Shown: positions 17,907-26,371 of the stretch, one piece after another
Position numbering within the stretch: position 1 is the stretch's first letter
Layout: the number at the start of each line of letters is the position of its first letter
Source of the DNA: Streptococcus cristatus ATCC 51100
GTDB lineage: Bacteria; Bacillota; Bacilli; Lactobacillales; Streptococcaceae
Assembly (NCBI RefSeq): GCF_011612585.1
Contig: NZ_CP050133.1
Span: 124,001-188,000, forward strand
Direction of reading: 5' to 3'
DNA: 64,000 bases
Notes under the pieces: model-generated
What the model saw: only the letters and a program-made list of their open reading frames with translations
The model's database searches: none
What the model was told of the DNA's origin: nothing
Translations under genes and position numbers: made by a program

Positions 17907-18080
17907 GAGAGTGGGACAGAAATCGGTAATTCGTTAGAATTCGATTTCGTCGTCCCACCTCCGCACAGTTGAGTAGGGCTGTAAAAGCTGATGAAATCAG
18001 CGTAGTAGAGCCCACTCAACCACTGCGTCTTGCTCGATAATCCAAAGACAATTGAGAGGCTAGGACTTTTGTCCCAGCCC
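17907..18080 (+). repeat. 174-bp structured repeat, copy B
   Basis: Begins 1 nt after the cls stop. Hairpin 1: GTGGGAC (17911-17917) with GTCCCAC (17952-17958), enclosing AAATCG/CGATTT and AATTC/GAATT. Hairpin 2: GTTGAGT-a-GGGCT (17968-17980) with AGCCC-ACTCAAC (18009-18020), enclosing GCTGAT-gaa-ATCAGC. Hairpin 3: GGCTAGGAC-TTTT-GTCCCAGCC, followed by CCTTTTTTC, a rho-independent terminator for cls. Copies A and C are the same length and nearly identical. Confidence 0.92.
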
Positions 18081-18147
18081 CTTTTTTCTGTCTTTTGCTG
18101 AGACATTAGCTACAAATCCTGCTTTCTTGTGATTACTGCCTTTATTT

Positions 18148-18155
18148 TACGAATA
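18148..18155 (+). promoter_or_regulatory. Perfect competence cin-box TACGAATA
   Basis: TACGAATA, the canonical ComX/SigX box, embedded in TTTATTTTACGAATAGTAAA, with T-rich sequence upstream. It is in an intergenic region, followed 20-25 bp later by a good ribosome-binding site and a 40-codon ORF. Confidence 0.8.
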
Positions 18156-18191
18156 GTAAATAGGGGACAGAGAATTAGAGGAGAATTATAG

Positions 18192-18314
18192 ATGGAAATA
18201 GCAAAAATAATTTATCGGCTTCCTTGTCCAGAAAAGCGGCTAGTTTACCTAAGATTCCGCGATTTGGAGCGCTTGGCAAAGAAGAGACAGGAGGAGAAAG
18301 GGGGGCCAAGATAA
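18192..18314 (+). CDS. 40-residue late-competence small protein (candidate)
   Basis: ATG at 18192 follows AGAGGAGAATTATAG (strong Shine-Dalgarno, 8-nt spacing). The product MEIAKIIYRLPCPEKRLVYL... is basic, has no membrane segment, and ends in a charged helix (ERLAKKRQEEKGGPR). The stretch LPCPEKRLVYLRFRDLERLA loosely recalls sigma-70 region 4 or phage sigma-like (ArpU/DUF1492) proteins, but it is too short to assign. A cin-box lies 36 bp before the start. As I recall, S. pneumoniae has a small competence-induced gene (named ccs4) between cls and nrdD; this may be its counterpart. Unverified. Confidence 0.6.
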   Translation: MEIAKIIYRLPCPEKRLVYLRFRDLERLAKKRQEEKGGPR

Positions 18315-18374
18315 GGCTGACAGAAAGAGTGCTTTTTGATATACTATAGAGTATGGAAATCAAGGAGAACTTTT

Positions 18375-19931
18375 ATGAACGATAGAAATCAACAGGAAAA
18401 CGTGGAAATTTTAGTATCTATGTCCGCAGAAACCTGGCAAAATACGAGTGAGAGACGACGGTTAGAGAAAATAATCGAGCCAGTTCCTTCTTTACAACTA
18501 TTTTTTTGGAGCGTTTTGGTCAGTTTGACCAGTGTCATCAATCCTCTACTAACCAACTTAGCCACCAATTTGCAATCTCAAAATCTATATGCTGGCTGGG
18601 CCTTGACTCAAGGAGAAGTTGCCTATGCAAATATTTATGGAACTAGCGGTCTTCTCTACTACTTGGTGAGCTGGTTGGGGAATTTATTTTTGGGTCAGCT
18701 ATTATTTTTACTTTTCCAAGTAGTGGCTTTGACCTTGGCAGGAATATATCTCTTCCAGACAATTTCACAAATAACGGTTAGAAGTGGTCTAGCTCGCCAG
18801 ATTACAATCCTGTTTTATTTATTTGTACTAACACTGGGATTTGGCGGAACTTATTCTATTATTTTTGCTTTTCCATTTATCTTTCGGAGTTTGTACCATC
18901 TTGTGAAGTACTTACAAGGGCGTGTCCGCGATGAGTCTTTTATTCGTTTTGGGATGGTTGGAGCCTTGGCTTTTCTAATCGAGCCAGCTTTTAGTCTGCT
19001 CTTTTACTCATTGACGACGCTGTTCTTGCTCTTGTACAATATCGCTGACAAGCGAAAAGCGCGTGGTTTTTATCAGTTGCTGGCAGGTCTATTAGGTTTT
19101 TCTTTAGTCTTTTATCCACTGGGCTACTATACGGTTTTGAATGGTTCCTTTGGTGTGGCGATTAGCCAAGTGACTTATGTTCTAGAGGCTTTTCGTCTCA
19201 ATAGCAGCTATTTATTAGATCATTTGCTCTATTATGGTTTGCTCTTCCTAGGTTTAGGTTTTCTGACAGCGCTGATGACGGCTTTTGCTTTCAAAGAAGA
19301 GCCAACCGCTGCGCGTGGCATGCGCTTTATTGGGCTACTAGGCCTCCCTATCAGCTTTGTTGGAGTTTTAGGTCTACCAGAGAAGGGTGCTTATCAATTG
19401 TTGACAACTCTGCCTTTTGCCCTACTATTACTAGCCTTGTGGCTAGATACAGGTGGAGACAGGGATGGACATGAAAGACGCCACCGTAAGCCTACCCAGA
19501 CTTCTAGCTGGAATCGTTATTTGGGTAAGCAACTCTTTCTACCTTTGCTTGTGATGCTTTATCTCGGAGCTTATCCGTTTGTAAATGAGTATATTCTATC
19601 CAACGGAGTTTCAGCAGAGAGAAATCTGGCTGCCCAACATATTCGTGAAAACAGCACTAGCAAGGATAGCATTTATGCTTGGGACAATACAGCAAGCCTC
19701 TATCAACGAGCGCAACGTTTATCAACTATTTCTCTACTGAGCCCGTCGCTCTATACAGGAACGGAAGAGAATCGTATTTTCTTGCGCAACGCTTTAAACG
19801 AGGCGAGTCCGAAGTTTATTTTAGTCAATAAAGATGTGCAACTCTTTTCAGATATAAAAAAGAAAATTTCTCAAGATTATGAAGAAGTGGACCTAGAACT
19901 CAATCACTTCAAGCTTTATCAAAGCAAGTAA
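18375..19931 (+). CDS. Polytopic membrane protein, function unknown
   Basis: 518 residues. After a charged cytoplasmic N-terminus (about 50 residues) there are roughly 11-12 hydrophobic segments up to residue 415, then a 100-residue soluble C-terminal domain (NGVSAERNLAAQHIRENSTS onward). That plan, with a conserved loop after the first helix (YAGWALTQGEVAYANIYGTS), resembles membrane glycosyltransferases of the GT-C/ArnT type, but I see no proven catalytic motif. ATG at 18375 follows AAGGAGAAC. It lies behind the cin-box mini-ORF (60-bp gap) and may be co-transcribed with it. Confidence 0.75.
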   Translation: MNDRNQQENVEILVSMSAETWQNTSERRRLEKIIEPVPSLQLFFWSVLVSLTSVINPLLTNLATNLQSQNLYAGWALTQGEVAYANIYGTSGLLYYLVSWLGNLFLGQLLFLLFQVVALTLAGIYLFQTISQITVRSGLARQITILFYLFVLTLGFGGTYSIIFAFPFIFRSLYHLVKYLQGRVRDESFIRFGMVGALAFLIEPAFSLLFYSLTTLFLLLYNIADKRKARGFYQLLAGLLGFSLVFYPLGYYTVLNGSFGVAISQVTYVLEAFRLNSSYLLDHLLYYGLLFLGLGFLTALMTAFAFKEEPTAARGMRFIGLLGLPISFVGVLGLPEKGAYQLLTTLPFALLLLALWLDTGGDRDGHERRHRKPTQTSSWNRYLGKQLFLPLLVMLYLGAYPFVNEYILSNGVSAERNLAAQHIRENSTSKDSIYAWDNTASLYQRAQRLSTISLLSPSLYTGTEENRIFLRNALNEASPKFILVNKDVQLFSDIKKKISQDYEEVDLELNHFKLYQSK

Positions 19932-19934
19932 TCA

Positions 19935-20013
19935 AATCAATATGTTGTGTGTAAAATAAAAAAATGACATTTTTGCCACAACATATTGATTTTTTGTTTT
20001 GGAGTGATATAAT
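19935..20013 (+). promoter_or_regulatory. nrdD promoter with two NrdR boxes
   Basis: NrdR box 1 at 19935-19950 (AATCAATATGTTGTGT) and box 2 at 19976-19991 (CCACAACATATTGATT) each match the consensus acaCwAtATaTwGtgt at 13 of 16 positions by my count. They are inverted copies of one another, 41 bp apart start to start (about four helical turns). Box 2 overlaps the -35 TTGATT (19986-19991); the -10 is an extended TGATATAAT (20005-20013). NrdR repression of ribonucleotide reductase genes is well established; here it is inferred from the boxes. Confidence 0.78.
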
Positions 20014-20052
20014 GTTTGGTAGATGATTAATTGAGAAGAGGAAGTGTTTGTG

Positions 20053-22248
20053 ATGATTTTAAGAGAAGCAAAATTTGATACAGCGCCTACCATCTACGTT
20101 GAGAAGCGAGACGGCCGGAGAGTAGCTTTTGATGTGACTAAGATCTATAAGGCTATGGTGCGGGCAGTTCAGGAAGTCGGTCCGCTGAATCCGATGTTGG
20201 AAGCTAAGCTCGAAACCATTACAGACCGTGTTGTGGCAGAAATCAGCAGCCGCTTCGCTAAGTATGTCAAAATCTATGAGATTCAGAACATCGTTGAGCA
20301 TGAACTTTTGAATGCCAAGGAATATGCCATTGCGGAGAATTACATCACTTACCGCACCCAACGGGATTTTGAGCGCTCAAAAGCGACGGATATCAACTTT
20401 ACCATTGACAAACTCCTCAACAAAGATCGTACGGTGGTTAATGAGAATGCTAATAAGGACAGCGATGTTTTCAATACCCAACGGGATTTGACCGCAGGGA
20501 TTGTTGGTAAGTCCATTGGGCTTAAGATGTTGCCGCCTCATGTGGCCAATGCCCACCAGAAGGGGGACATCCACTACCATGATTTGGACTACAGCCCTTA
20601 TACACCGATGACTAACTGCTGTCTGATTGATTTTGACGGCATGCTGAAAAATGGCTTCAAGATTGGAAATGCAGAAGTAGAAAGCCCCAAGTCTATCCAG
20701 ACCGCGACAGCGCAAATCTCGCAGATTATTGCCAATGTAGCTTCCAGCCAGTATGGTGGCTGTTCGGCCGACCGAATTGACCAAGTCTTGGCGCCCTATG
20801 CTGAGCTTAATTATCAAAAGCACCTCAAGGATGCAGAGCAATGGGTTTTGCCGGATAAGCAGGAAGAGTATGCCTGGGCGAAGACCAAGAAGGACATCTA
20901 CGATGCCATGCAGTCGCTGGAGTATGAGATTAATACTCTCTTTACCTCAAATGGTCAGACTCCGTTTACTTCGCTGGGCTTTGGTCTGGGCACCAATCGT
21001 TTTGAGCGGGAAATTCAGAAGGCCATTCTCAATATCCGTATTAAGGGATTGGGAAGCGAGCACCGCACAGCGATTTTCCCTAAGCTGATTTTCACCCTTA
21101 AGCGTGGGCTTAATCTTGAGCCAGGAACGCCTAACTACGACATCAAAGAACTGGCTCTGGAGTGTGCCACTAAGCGCATGTATCCAGATGTGCTTTCCTA
21201 TGACAAGATTATCGACTTGACTGGATCGTTCAAGGTGCCGATGGGCTGCCGTTCTTTCCTGCAGGGCTGGAAGGATGAAAATGGGCAGGAAGTCAACTCT
21301 GGCCGTATGAATCTAGGTGTCGTTACTGTCAATCTGCCGCGGATTGCGCTTGAATCCGAGGGGGATTTGGACAAATTCTGGGAAATCTTTAACGAGCGGA
21401 TGAATATCGCTGAAGATGCTTTGGTCTACCGTGTGGAGCGGACCAAGGAAGCCAGTCCAGCCAATGCACCGATTCTCTATCAGTATGGGGCTTTTGGCAA
21501 ACGATTGGGCAAGTATGATCAGGTTGACCAGCTCTTTACTCACCGTCGTGCGACGGTTTCCCTAGGTTATATCGGTCTGTATGAAGTGGCAGCAGTCTTT
21601 TATGGCGGTAATTGGGAGACCAATCCAGAAGCCAAGGACTTTACGATTGCTATCGTCAAAGATATGAAGCGCCGGGTGGAAGAATGGTCAGAGCAGTACG
21701 ACTATCACTTCTCTGTTTACTCGACACCATCTGAAAGCCTGACCGACCGGTTCTGCCGTTTGGATACAGAGAAGTTTGGGGTCGTTCCGGATATTACTGA
21801 CAAGGAATACTATACTAACTCCTTCCACTACGATGTTCGGAAGAATCCAACGCCTTTTGAAAAGCTGGACTTTGAGAAGATTTATCCTGAAGTGGGAGCC
21901 TCAGGCGGATTTATCCACTACTGTGAATATCCTGTTCTTCAGCAAAATCCAAAGGCACTGGAAGCTGTCTGGGACTATGCCTATGACCGAGTTGGTTACT
22001 TAGGTACAAATACGCCGATTGACCGCTGTTACAAGTGTAACTTTGAGGGAGATTTCACGCCGACCGAGCGGGGCTTCACCTGTCCAAACTGTGGCAACAG
22101 CGATCCCAAGACGGTTGACGTAGTCAAGCGGACCTGCGGTTACTTAGGGAATCCGCAAGCCCGTCCGATGGTCAATGGCCGACACAAGGAAATATCAGCT
22201 CGGGTCAAGCACATGAATGGCTCAACTATTAAGTACGAAGGAAATTAA
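20053..22248 (+). CDS. nrdD: Anaerobic ribonucleoside-triphosphate reductase NrdD
   Basis: 731 residues. An N-terminal ATP-cone (IYVEKRDGRRVAFDVTKIYK) is followed by the glycyl-radical barrel. The C-terminus holds the four-Cys zinc site (CYKCNFEGDF and CPNCGNSD) and the glycyl-radical loop (RTCGYLGNPQARPMVNGRHK). It reduces ribonucleotides to deoxyribonucleotides without oxygen and needs activation by NrdG. I chose the ATG at 20053, 8 nt after GAGGAAG; a GTG a few codons earlier is possible. NrdR boxes lie upstream. Confidence 0.97.
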   Translation: MILREAKFDTAPTIYVEKRDGRRVAFDVTKIYKAMVRAVQEVGPLNPMLEAKLETITDRVVAEISSRFAKYVKIYEIQNIVEHELLNAKEYAIAENYITYRTQRDFERSKATDINFTIDKLLNKDRTVVNENANKDSDVFNTQRDLTAGIVGKSIGLKMLPPHVANAHQKGDIHYHDLDYSPYTPMTNCCLIDFDGMLKNGFKIGNAEVESPKSIQTATAQISQIIANVASSQYGGCSADRIDQVLAPYAELNYQKHLKDAEQWVLPDKQEEYAWAKTKKDIYDAMQSLEYEINTLFTSNGQTPFTSLGFGLGTNRFEREIQKAILNIRIKGLGSEHRTAIFPKLIFTLKRGLNLEPGTPNYDIKELALECATKRMYPDVLSYDKIIDLTGSFKVPMGCRSFLQGWKDENGQEVNSGRMNLGVVTVNLPRIALESEGDLDKFWEIFNERMNIAEDALVYRVERTKEASPANAPILYQYGAFGKRLGKYDQVDQLFTHRRATVSLGYIGLYEVAAVFYGGNWETNPEAKDFTIAIVKDMKRRVEEWSEQYDYHFSVYSTPSESLTDRFCRLDTEKFGVVPDITDKEYYTNSFHYDVRKNPTPFEKLDFEKIYPEVGASGGFIHYCEYPVLQQNPKALEAVWDYAYDRVGYLGTNTPIDRCYKCNFEGDFTPTERGFTCPNCGNSDPKTVDVVKRTCGYLGNPQARPMVNGRHKEISARVKHMNGSTIKYEGN

Positions 22249-22249
22249 G

Positions 22250-22387
22250 ATGGGAAAGTATCAATTGGACGACAAAGGAAAGGCTCAGGTGCAGCGTTTC
22301 CATGAAAAGCATTCGCGGGGAGGCAATGGCAAAAAAGAGCGATTGGCCAAACTGCGTCAGCAATTTTTAGAAAAGAACAAGAAATAA
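22250..22387 (+). CDS. 45-residue basic protein in the nrd operon
   Basis: ATG at 22250 lies 1 bp after the nrdD stop, with GAAGGAAATTAAG as ribosome-binding site. The product is hydrophilic and Lys/Arg/Gln-rich (MGKYQLDDKGKAQVQRFHEK... ending QQFLEKNKK), probably helical, with no membrane segment. Coupling to nrdD and a clear start argue it is real. Streptococci often have a short ORF at this position. Function unknown. Confidence 0.7.
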   Translation: MGKYQLDDKGKAQVQRFHEKHSRGGNGKKERLAKLRQQFLEKNKK

Positions 22388-22446
22388 TAGAAAGAAGTCA
22401 GAGTGGGGCGCAAGGCGATCTCACTCTCTTCGTATCAGGAGGTACT

Positions 22447-22944
22447 ATGGAGCTGAGACGACCGAAACTAGAAGACAAGGAAAAGATTTTAGAGATGCTG
22501 GCTGACTTTGAAGCAGCTGGTAGCCGACAGGACGGCTTCTTTGGAGGAGCGGATTTTGTTTATGAGGACTGGCTGGAGACCATTCAGCTAGCTGAGGCAG
22601 GTCTAGGCTTGCCGCAAGGTTTTGTGCCTTACATCCAACTGGTCTCTTTTGCTGCGGATGGTCAGGCTGTGGGCTTTCTCAATCTGCGCTTACGGCTCAA
22701 TGACCATTTGCTCCAAGAAGGCGGGCATATCGGTTATAGTATCCGTCCCTCTGCGCGTGGGAAAGGATTGGCAAAAGAGCAGTTGCGACAAGGCTTGCAA
22801 GTAGCCAAAAGTAAAAATATCAAACGTGCTTTAGTGACTTGCGATAGTGACAATGCTGCCAGTCGAGCAGTGATTTTGGCTAATGGCGGAGCTTTAGAGG
22901 ATATTCGAGCTGGTAAAGAGCGTTATTGGATTGATTTAGATTGA
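22447..22944 (+). CDS. GNAT family acetyltransferase (first of three tandem copies)
   Basis: 165 residues. Acetyl-CoA-binding motif A is GHIGYSIRPSARGKGLAKEQ, followed by the ALVTCDSDNAASRAVILANG segment. Ribosome-binding site AGGAGGT. It is the most divergent of the three neighbouring copies and likely the ancestral one, as other streptococci usually have a single acetyltransferase between nrdD and nrdG. Substrate unknown. Confidence 0.9.
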   Translation: MELRRPKLEDKEKILEMLADFEAAGSRQDGFFGGADFVYEDWLETIQLAEAGLGLPQGFVPYIQLVSFAADGQAVGFLNLRLRLNDHLLQEGGHIGYSIRPSARGKGLAKEQLRQGLQVAKSKNIKRALVTCDSDNAASRAVILANGGALEDIRAGKERYWIDLD

Positions 22945-22953
22945 GGATAGTTT

Positions 22954-23460
22954 ATGAAGTTACGACGACCAACTTTGGAAGATAAAGATGCGATTTTAGA
23001 GATGATTGCGGAGTTCGATGCAGCAAAATCCTATATGCACGGTGGCATGGGCTCAACTTGGAAGCGAGCAAAGGATTATGAGGATTGGTTGCGAATTGTA
23101 GAGCAGCAGGAGGATACTGAGAATCTGCCAGCAGGTTGGGTTCCCGCCATCCAATTTTTATCCTTTGATGAGACTGGCTTGCCTCTGGGTTTTTTAGCTC
23201 TGCGCTTGTCTTTGAATGACAAATTATTTGTGGAGGGCGGGCATATTGGCTATTCTATCCGGCCTAGTCAACGCAGAAAGGGATTGGCTAAGTTGCAGCT
23301 AGAGCTCGGGCTAGCAGAGGCTCGCAAGCAAGGATTGGAACGAGTGCTGATTACCTGCGATGAAGACAACGAAGCCAGCCGACGCACCATTCTCTCTGCT
23401 GGCGGTGTTTACGAAAATACAATCGACAGAAGTCAGCGCTACTGGATTGATATCAATTAA
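22954..23460 (+). CDS. GNAT family acetyltransferase (second tandem copy)
   Basis: 168 residues, nearly identical to the third copy (about eight substitutions by my count). It opens with KLRRPTLEDKDAILEMIAEF and has motif A GHIGYSIRPSQRRKGLAKLQ. Compared with copy 1 it carries an insertion (AAKSYMHGGMGSTWKRAKDY) near residue 25-45. It starts 9 bp after copy 1. Confidence 0.9.
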   Translation: MKLRRPTLEDKDAILEMIAEFDAAKSYMHGGMGSTWKRAKDYEDWLRIVEQQEDTENLPAGWVPAIQFLSFDETGLPLGFLALRLSLNDKLFVEGGHIGYSIRPSQRRKGLAKLQLELGLAEARKQGLERVLITCDEDNEASRRTILSAGGVYENTIDRSQRYWIDIN

Positions 23461-23469
23461 GGAGGGAAC

Positions 23470-24015
23470 ATGGATCTAAGACGACCAACTTTGGAAGATA
23501 AAGACGCAATTTTAGAGATGATTGCTGAGTTCGATGCTGCAAAATCCTATATGCACGGTGGCATGGGCTCTGCTTGGAAGCAAGCAAAGGATTATGAGGA
23601 TTGGTTGCGAATTGTAGAGCAGCAGGAGGATGCTGCCAACCTACCAGTAGGCTGGGTTCCTGCCATCAAATTTTTATCCTTTGATGAGACAGGCTTGCCT
23701 CTGGGCTTTTTAGCCCTGCGCTTGTCCTTGAATGACAAATTATTTGTGGAGGGTGGGCATATTGGCTATTCTATCCGGCCTAGTCAACGCAGAAAGGGTT
23801 TGGCTAAGTTGCAGCTAGAGCTAGGACTTGCAGAGGCTCGAAAGCAAGGACTGGAACGAGTGCTGATTACCTGCGATGAAGACAACGAAGCCAGCCGACG
23901 CACCATTCTCTCTGCTGGCGGTGTTTACGAAAATACAATCGACAGAAGTCAGCGCTACTGGATAGATTTGGAGGATGACGATGAACAATCCCAAACCTCA
24001 AGAATGGAAAAGTGA
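23470..24015 (+). CDS. GNAT family acetyltransferase (third tandem copy)
   Basis: 181 residues. Residues 1-167 match copy 2 almost exactly, also at DNA level. The last 14 residues (EDDDEQSQTSRMEK) are new because the frame runs through the ribosome-binding site and start of nrdG, overlapping it by 35 bp. GGAGGGAAC provides its own ribosome-binding site. The extended tail shows where the duplicated unit joined the nrdG 5' end. Confidence 0.88.
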   Translation: MDLRRPTLEDKDAILEMIAEFDAAKSYMHGGMGSAWKQAKDYEDWLRIVEQQEDAANLPVGWVPAIKFLSFDETGLPLGFLALRLSLNDKLFVEGGHIGYSIRPSQRRKGLAKLQLELGLAEARKQGLERVLITCDEDNEASRRTILSAGGVYENTIDRSQRYWIDLEDDDEQSQTSRMEK

Positions 24016-24580
24016 GGAGCTGAGCAAGGGACGCATCATTGACTATAAGGCCTTTAACTTTGTGGATGGCGAAGGCGTCCGCAATTCCCTCTATGTCAGT
24101 GGCTGTATGTTTCACTGTGAGGGCTGCTATAATGCAGCAACTTGGTCCTTCAACGCTGGCATTCCTTATACCCAAGAGTTGGAGGAGCAGATTATGAAAG
24201 ACTTGGCGGAGCCCTATGTGCAGGGGCTGACCCTCCTAGGCGGTGAGCCTTTTCTCAATACAGGCATCCTCCTGCCCTTGGTCAAGCGGATTCGGAGAGA
24301 GCTGCCGGACAAGGATATCTGGTCTTGGACGGGCTACACTTGGGAAGAGATGATGTTGGAAACGGAGGACAAGCTGGAGCTGCTGAGTCTGATTGACATC
24401 TTGGTGGACGGCCGTTTTGATATCACGAAGAAAAATCTCATGCTACAATTTCGTGGTTCTTCCAATCAGCGCATCATTGATGTGCAGAAGTCCCTTCAGT
24501 CTGGCCAGGTAGTCATCTGGGACAAGCTCAATGATGGTTTGCAGGCCTATGAGCAAGTGGATCGAGATGGCTTGTTATAA
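23981..24580 (+). CDS. nrdG: Anaerobic ribonucleotide reductase activating protein NrdG
   Basis: About 199 residues. The radical-SAM cluster motif CMFHCEGC (CxxxCxxC) is near residue 40, followed by the TLLGGEPFLN glycine motif. NrdG uses S-adenosylmethionine to create the glycyl radical on NrdD. The ATG at 23981 lies 6 nt after GGAGG; another ATG two codons earlier sits too close to it. A terminator-like hairpin occurs 140 bp downstream. Confidence 0.95.
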   Translation: MNNPKPQEWKSEELSKGRIIDYKAFNFVDGEGVRNSLYVSGCMFHCEGCYNAATWSFNAGIPYTQELEEQIMKDLAEPYVQGLTLLGGEPFLNTGILLPLVKRIRRELPDKDIWSWTGYTWEEMMLETEDKLELLSLIDILVDGRFDITKKNLMLQFRGSSNQRIIDVQKSLQSGQVVIWDKLNDGLQAYEQVDRDGLL

Positions 24581-24721
24581 TCGTCTAGATTGGAGCAAAA
24601 CTTTCAGTATAAAAATAGGACATTTTGTTCAACGTTGTCTACAATTTTTAAAGATGCTTACTTATGATGAAAGTGGCTCTCAGAGTTCATGAGCCAAGCT
24701 CTATTTTCCTTATCAGAAAAG

Positions 24722-24752
24722 GCGGTGCCAATGCCTTGGTATCGCTTTATTT
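24722..24752 (+). terminator. Terminator-like hairpin after nrdG
   Basis: GCGGTGCCAA and TTGGTATCGC pair (two G-U) around a TGCC loop, then TTTATTTTTC. The 24581-24721 stretch before it holds no convincing gene. Confidence 0.6.
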
Positions 24753-24793
24753 TTCTGTGTTTTGGCTTGAATTCGATTTCAAAGTTGAAGTCG

Positions 24794-24873
24794 TTGACAA
24801 AAGAATAGGATTTTTTTACAATTATGTAATATTCTTAAGAATTTCTTAAAAAGCCATGTTTTTATGCTATAAT
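24794..24873 (+). promoter_or_regulatory. Two promoters of the polysaccharide operon
   Basis: P1: TTGACA (24794-24799), 17 bp, TACAAT (24817-24822). P2: extended -10 TGCTATAAT (24865-24873) with no clear -35. Both point into wzg, whose start is 38 bp after P2. Confidence 0.65.
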
Positions 24874-24910
24874 AGACTAGAGTAATTTCGCACAGAAAGT
24901 AGTAAGGTGA

Positions 24911-26368
24911 ATGTATCAGAGAGCAAAAAAGTCTAAAAAGAAAAACGATCGATTAAAAATAGTGAATAGCACCCTCTTGGGTGTTTATACTTTGTTAGCA
25001 GCCTTCTTGATTTTCACAATTTTCCGCTATCATTTTCTAGCTTTTCGATATGTGAATATCTTAGTGACAGTCCTCATCCTAGCAGTGGCAGTCCTATTAG
25101 GATTCCTGATTTTCAAGGGTAAGGCAGGAAAGACCACCAGTGCTATTCTAATAGTAGCCCTGCTTGTGGGGTCAGTGTCTATGTATGCTGTAAAGGGTTT
25201 AGTCGACTTGTCGGCTGGCGTTAATTCCACTTCTAACTACTCTGAGTATGAAATGAGTATCGTGGTGCCGGCAGATAGTGATGTTAAGAACCTCAAGCAG
25301 TTGACAAATGTCTTAGCACCATCAGGCAATGACCAAGACAATGTCCAAGCGCTGATGAAAAATATCAGTCAGACACAAGGGCATGAGCTAACAGTGGATA
25401 CAGCATCTTCTTATCTCGCTGCCTATAAATCGTTAACTTCTGGTGAAGTCAAGGCTATGGTCTTGAATAGTGTCTTTGAAGATACGATTCGTGGCGAAGA
25501 TCCTGACTATGCTTCTAAGATTAAAAAAATCTATACTTACAAGATAAGCAAGAAGATTGATACAGCTATTGGCAAGCAAGATCCAAATGCAGAAGTCTTT
25601 AATATCTATGTCAGTGGTATTGACACTTATGGACCGATTTCTTCTGTGTCACGCTCGGATGTCAACATTATCATGACAGTCAACCGTAAGACCAAGAAAG
25701 TCTTGTTGACAACGACACCACGCGATGCCTATGTTCCGATTGCGGATGGTGGCCTTAATCAGCCGGATAAGCTGACTCATGCGGGTATTTATGGCGTGGA
25801 CGCTTCAGTTCATACCTTGGAAAATCTCTACGGCATTGATTTAAACTACTATGTCCGGCTAAATTTCACTTCCTTCCTCAAGTTGATTGATTTGCTGGGT
25901 GGGATTGATATTGAGAACGACCAAGACTTTACCAGCCTGCACGGTAATTACCATTTCCCTGTAGGTAAGGTCCATCTTAACTCTGACCAAGCTCTAGGCT
26001 TCGTCCGTGAGCGGTATTCTTTAAATGGTGGAGATAATGATCGTGGTAAGAACCAAGAAAAGGTTATTGCAGCGGTCATTAAGAAACTGACCTCGACAGA
26101 TGCACTGAAGAATTACAATGCCATTCTTTCAGGACTGCAGGATTCTGTTCAGACCGATATGAGTTTGGAAACAATGATGAATCTGATCAATACTCAGTTG
26201 GAGTCAGGCGGAAATTATAACGTGACTTCTCAGGCCTTGACCGGAACTGGAAATACAGGTCTGCCTTCTCATGCGATGCCAGAAGCCAATCTCTACATGA
26301 TGGAAATTGATCAAAATAGCTTGGCAGCAGCCAAAGCAGCGATCCAAGAAGTGATGGAAGGGAAGTAA
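24911..26368 (+). CDS. wzg: LytR-CpsA-Psr family protein Wzg (CpsA)
   Basis: 485 residues: three N-terminal membrane helices (about 17-38, 45-62, 68-90), an accessory extracellular domain, then the LCP catalytic domain with [30 protein letters not shown] and the conserved Arg-rich [23 protein letters not shown] proteins transfer finished polysaccharide from undecaprenyl phosphate to peptidoglycan. First gene of the locus; the wzh start follows 3 bp after its stop. Confidence 0.95.
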   Translation: MYQRAKKSKKKNDRLKIVNSTLLGVYTLLAAFLIFTIFRYHFLAFRYVNILVTVLILAVAVLLGFLIFKGKAGKTTSAILIVALLVGSVSMYAVKGLVDLSAGVNSTSNYSEYEMSIVVPADSDVKNLKQLTNVLAPSGNDQDNVQALMKNISQTQGHELTVDTASSYLAAYKSLTSGEVKAMVLNSVFEDTIRGEDPDYASKIKKIYTYKISKKIDTAIGKQDPNAEVFNIYVSGIDTYGPISSVSRSDVNIIMTVNRKTKKVLLTTTPRDAYVPIADGGLNQPDKLTHAGIYGVDASVHTLENLYGIDLNYYVRLNFTSFLKLIDLLGGIDIENDQDFTSLHGNYHFPVGKVHLNSDQALGFVRERYSLNGGDNDRGKNQEKVIAAVIKKLTSTDALKNYNAILSGLQDSVQTDMSLETMMNLINTQLESGGNYNVTSQALTGTGNTGLPSHAMPEANLYMMEIDQNSLAAAKAAIQEVMEGK

Positions 26369-26371
26369 AGC

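Noticed and set aside
24664..24849. 61-codon open frame between nrdG and wzg
   Set aside because: It runs through a terminator hairpin and promoter P1, has no Shine-Dalgarno and looks like no protein.
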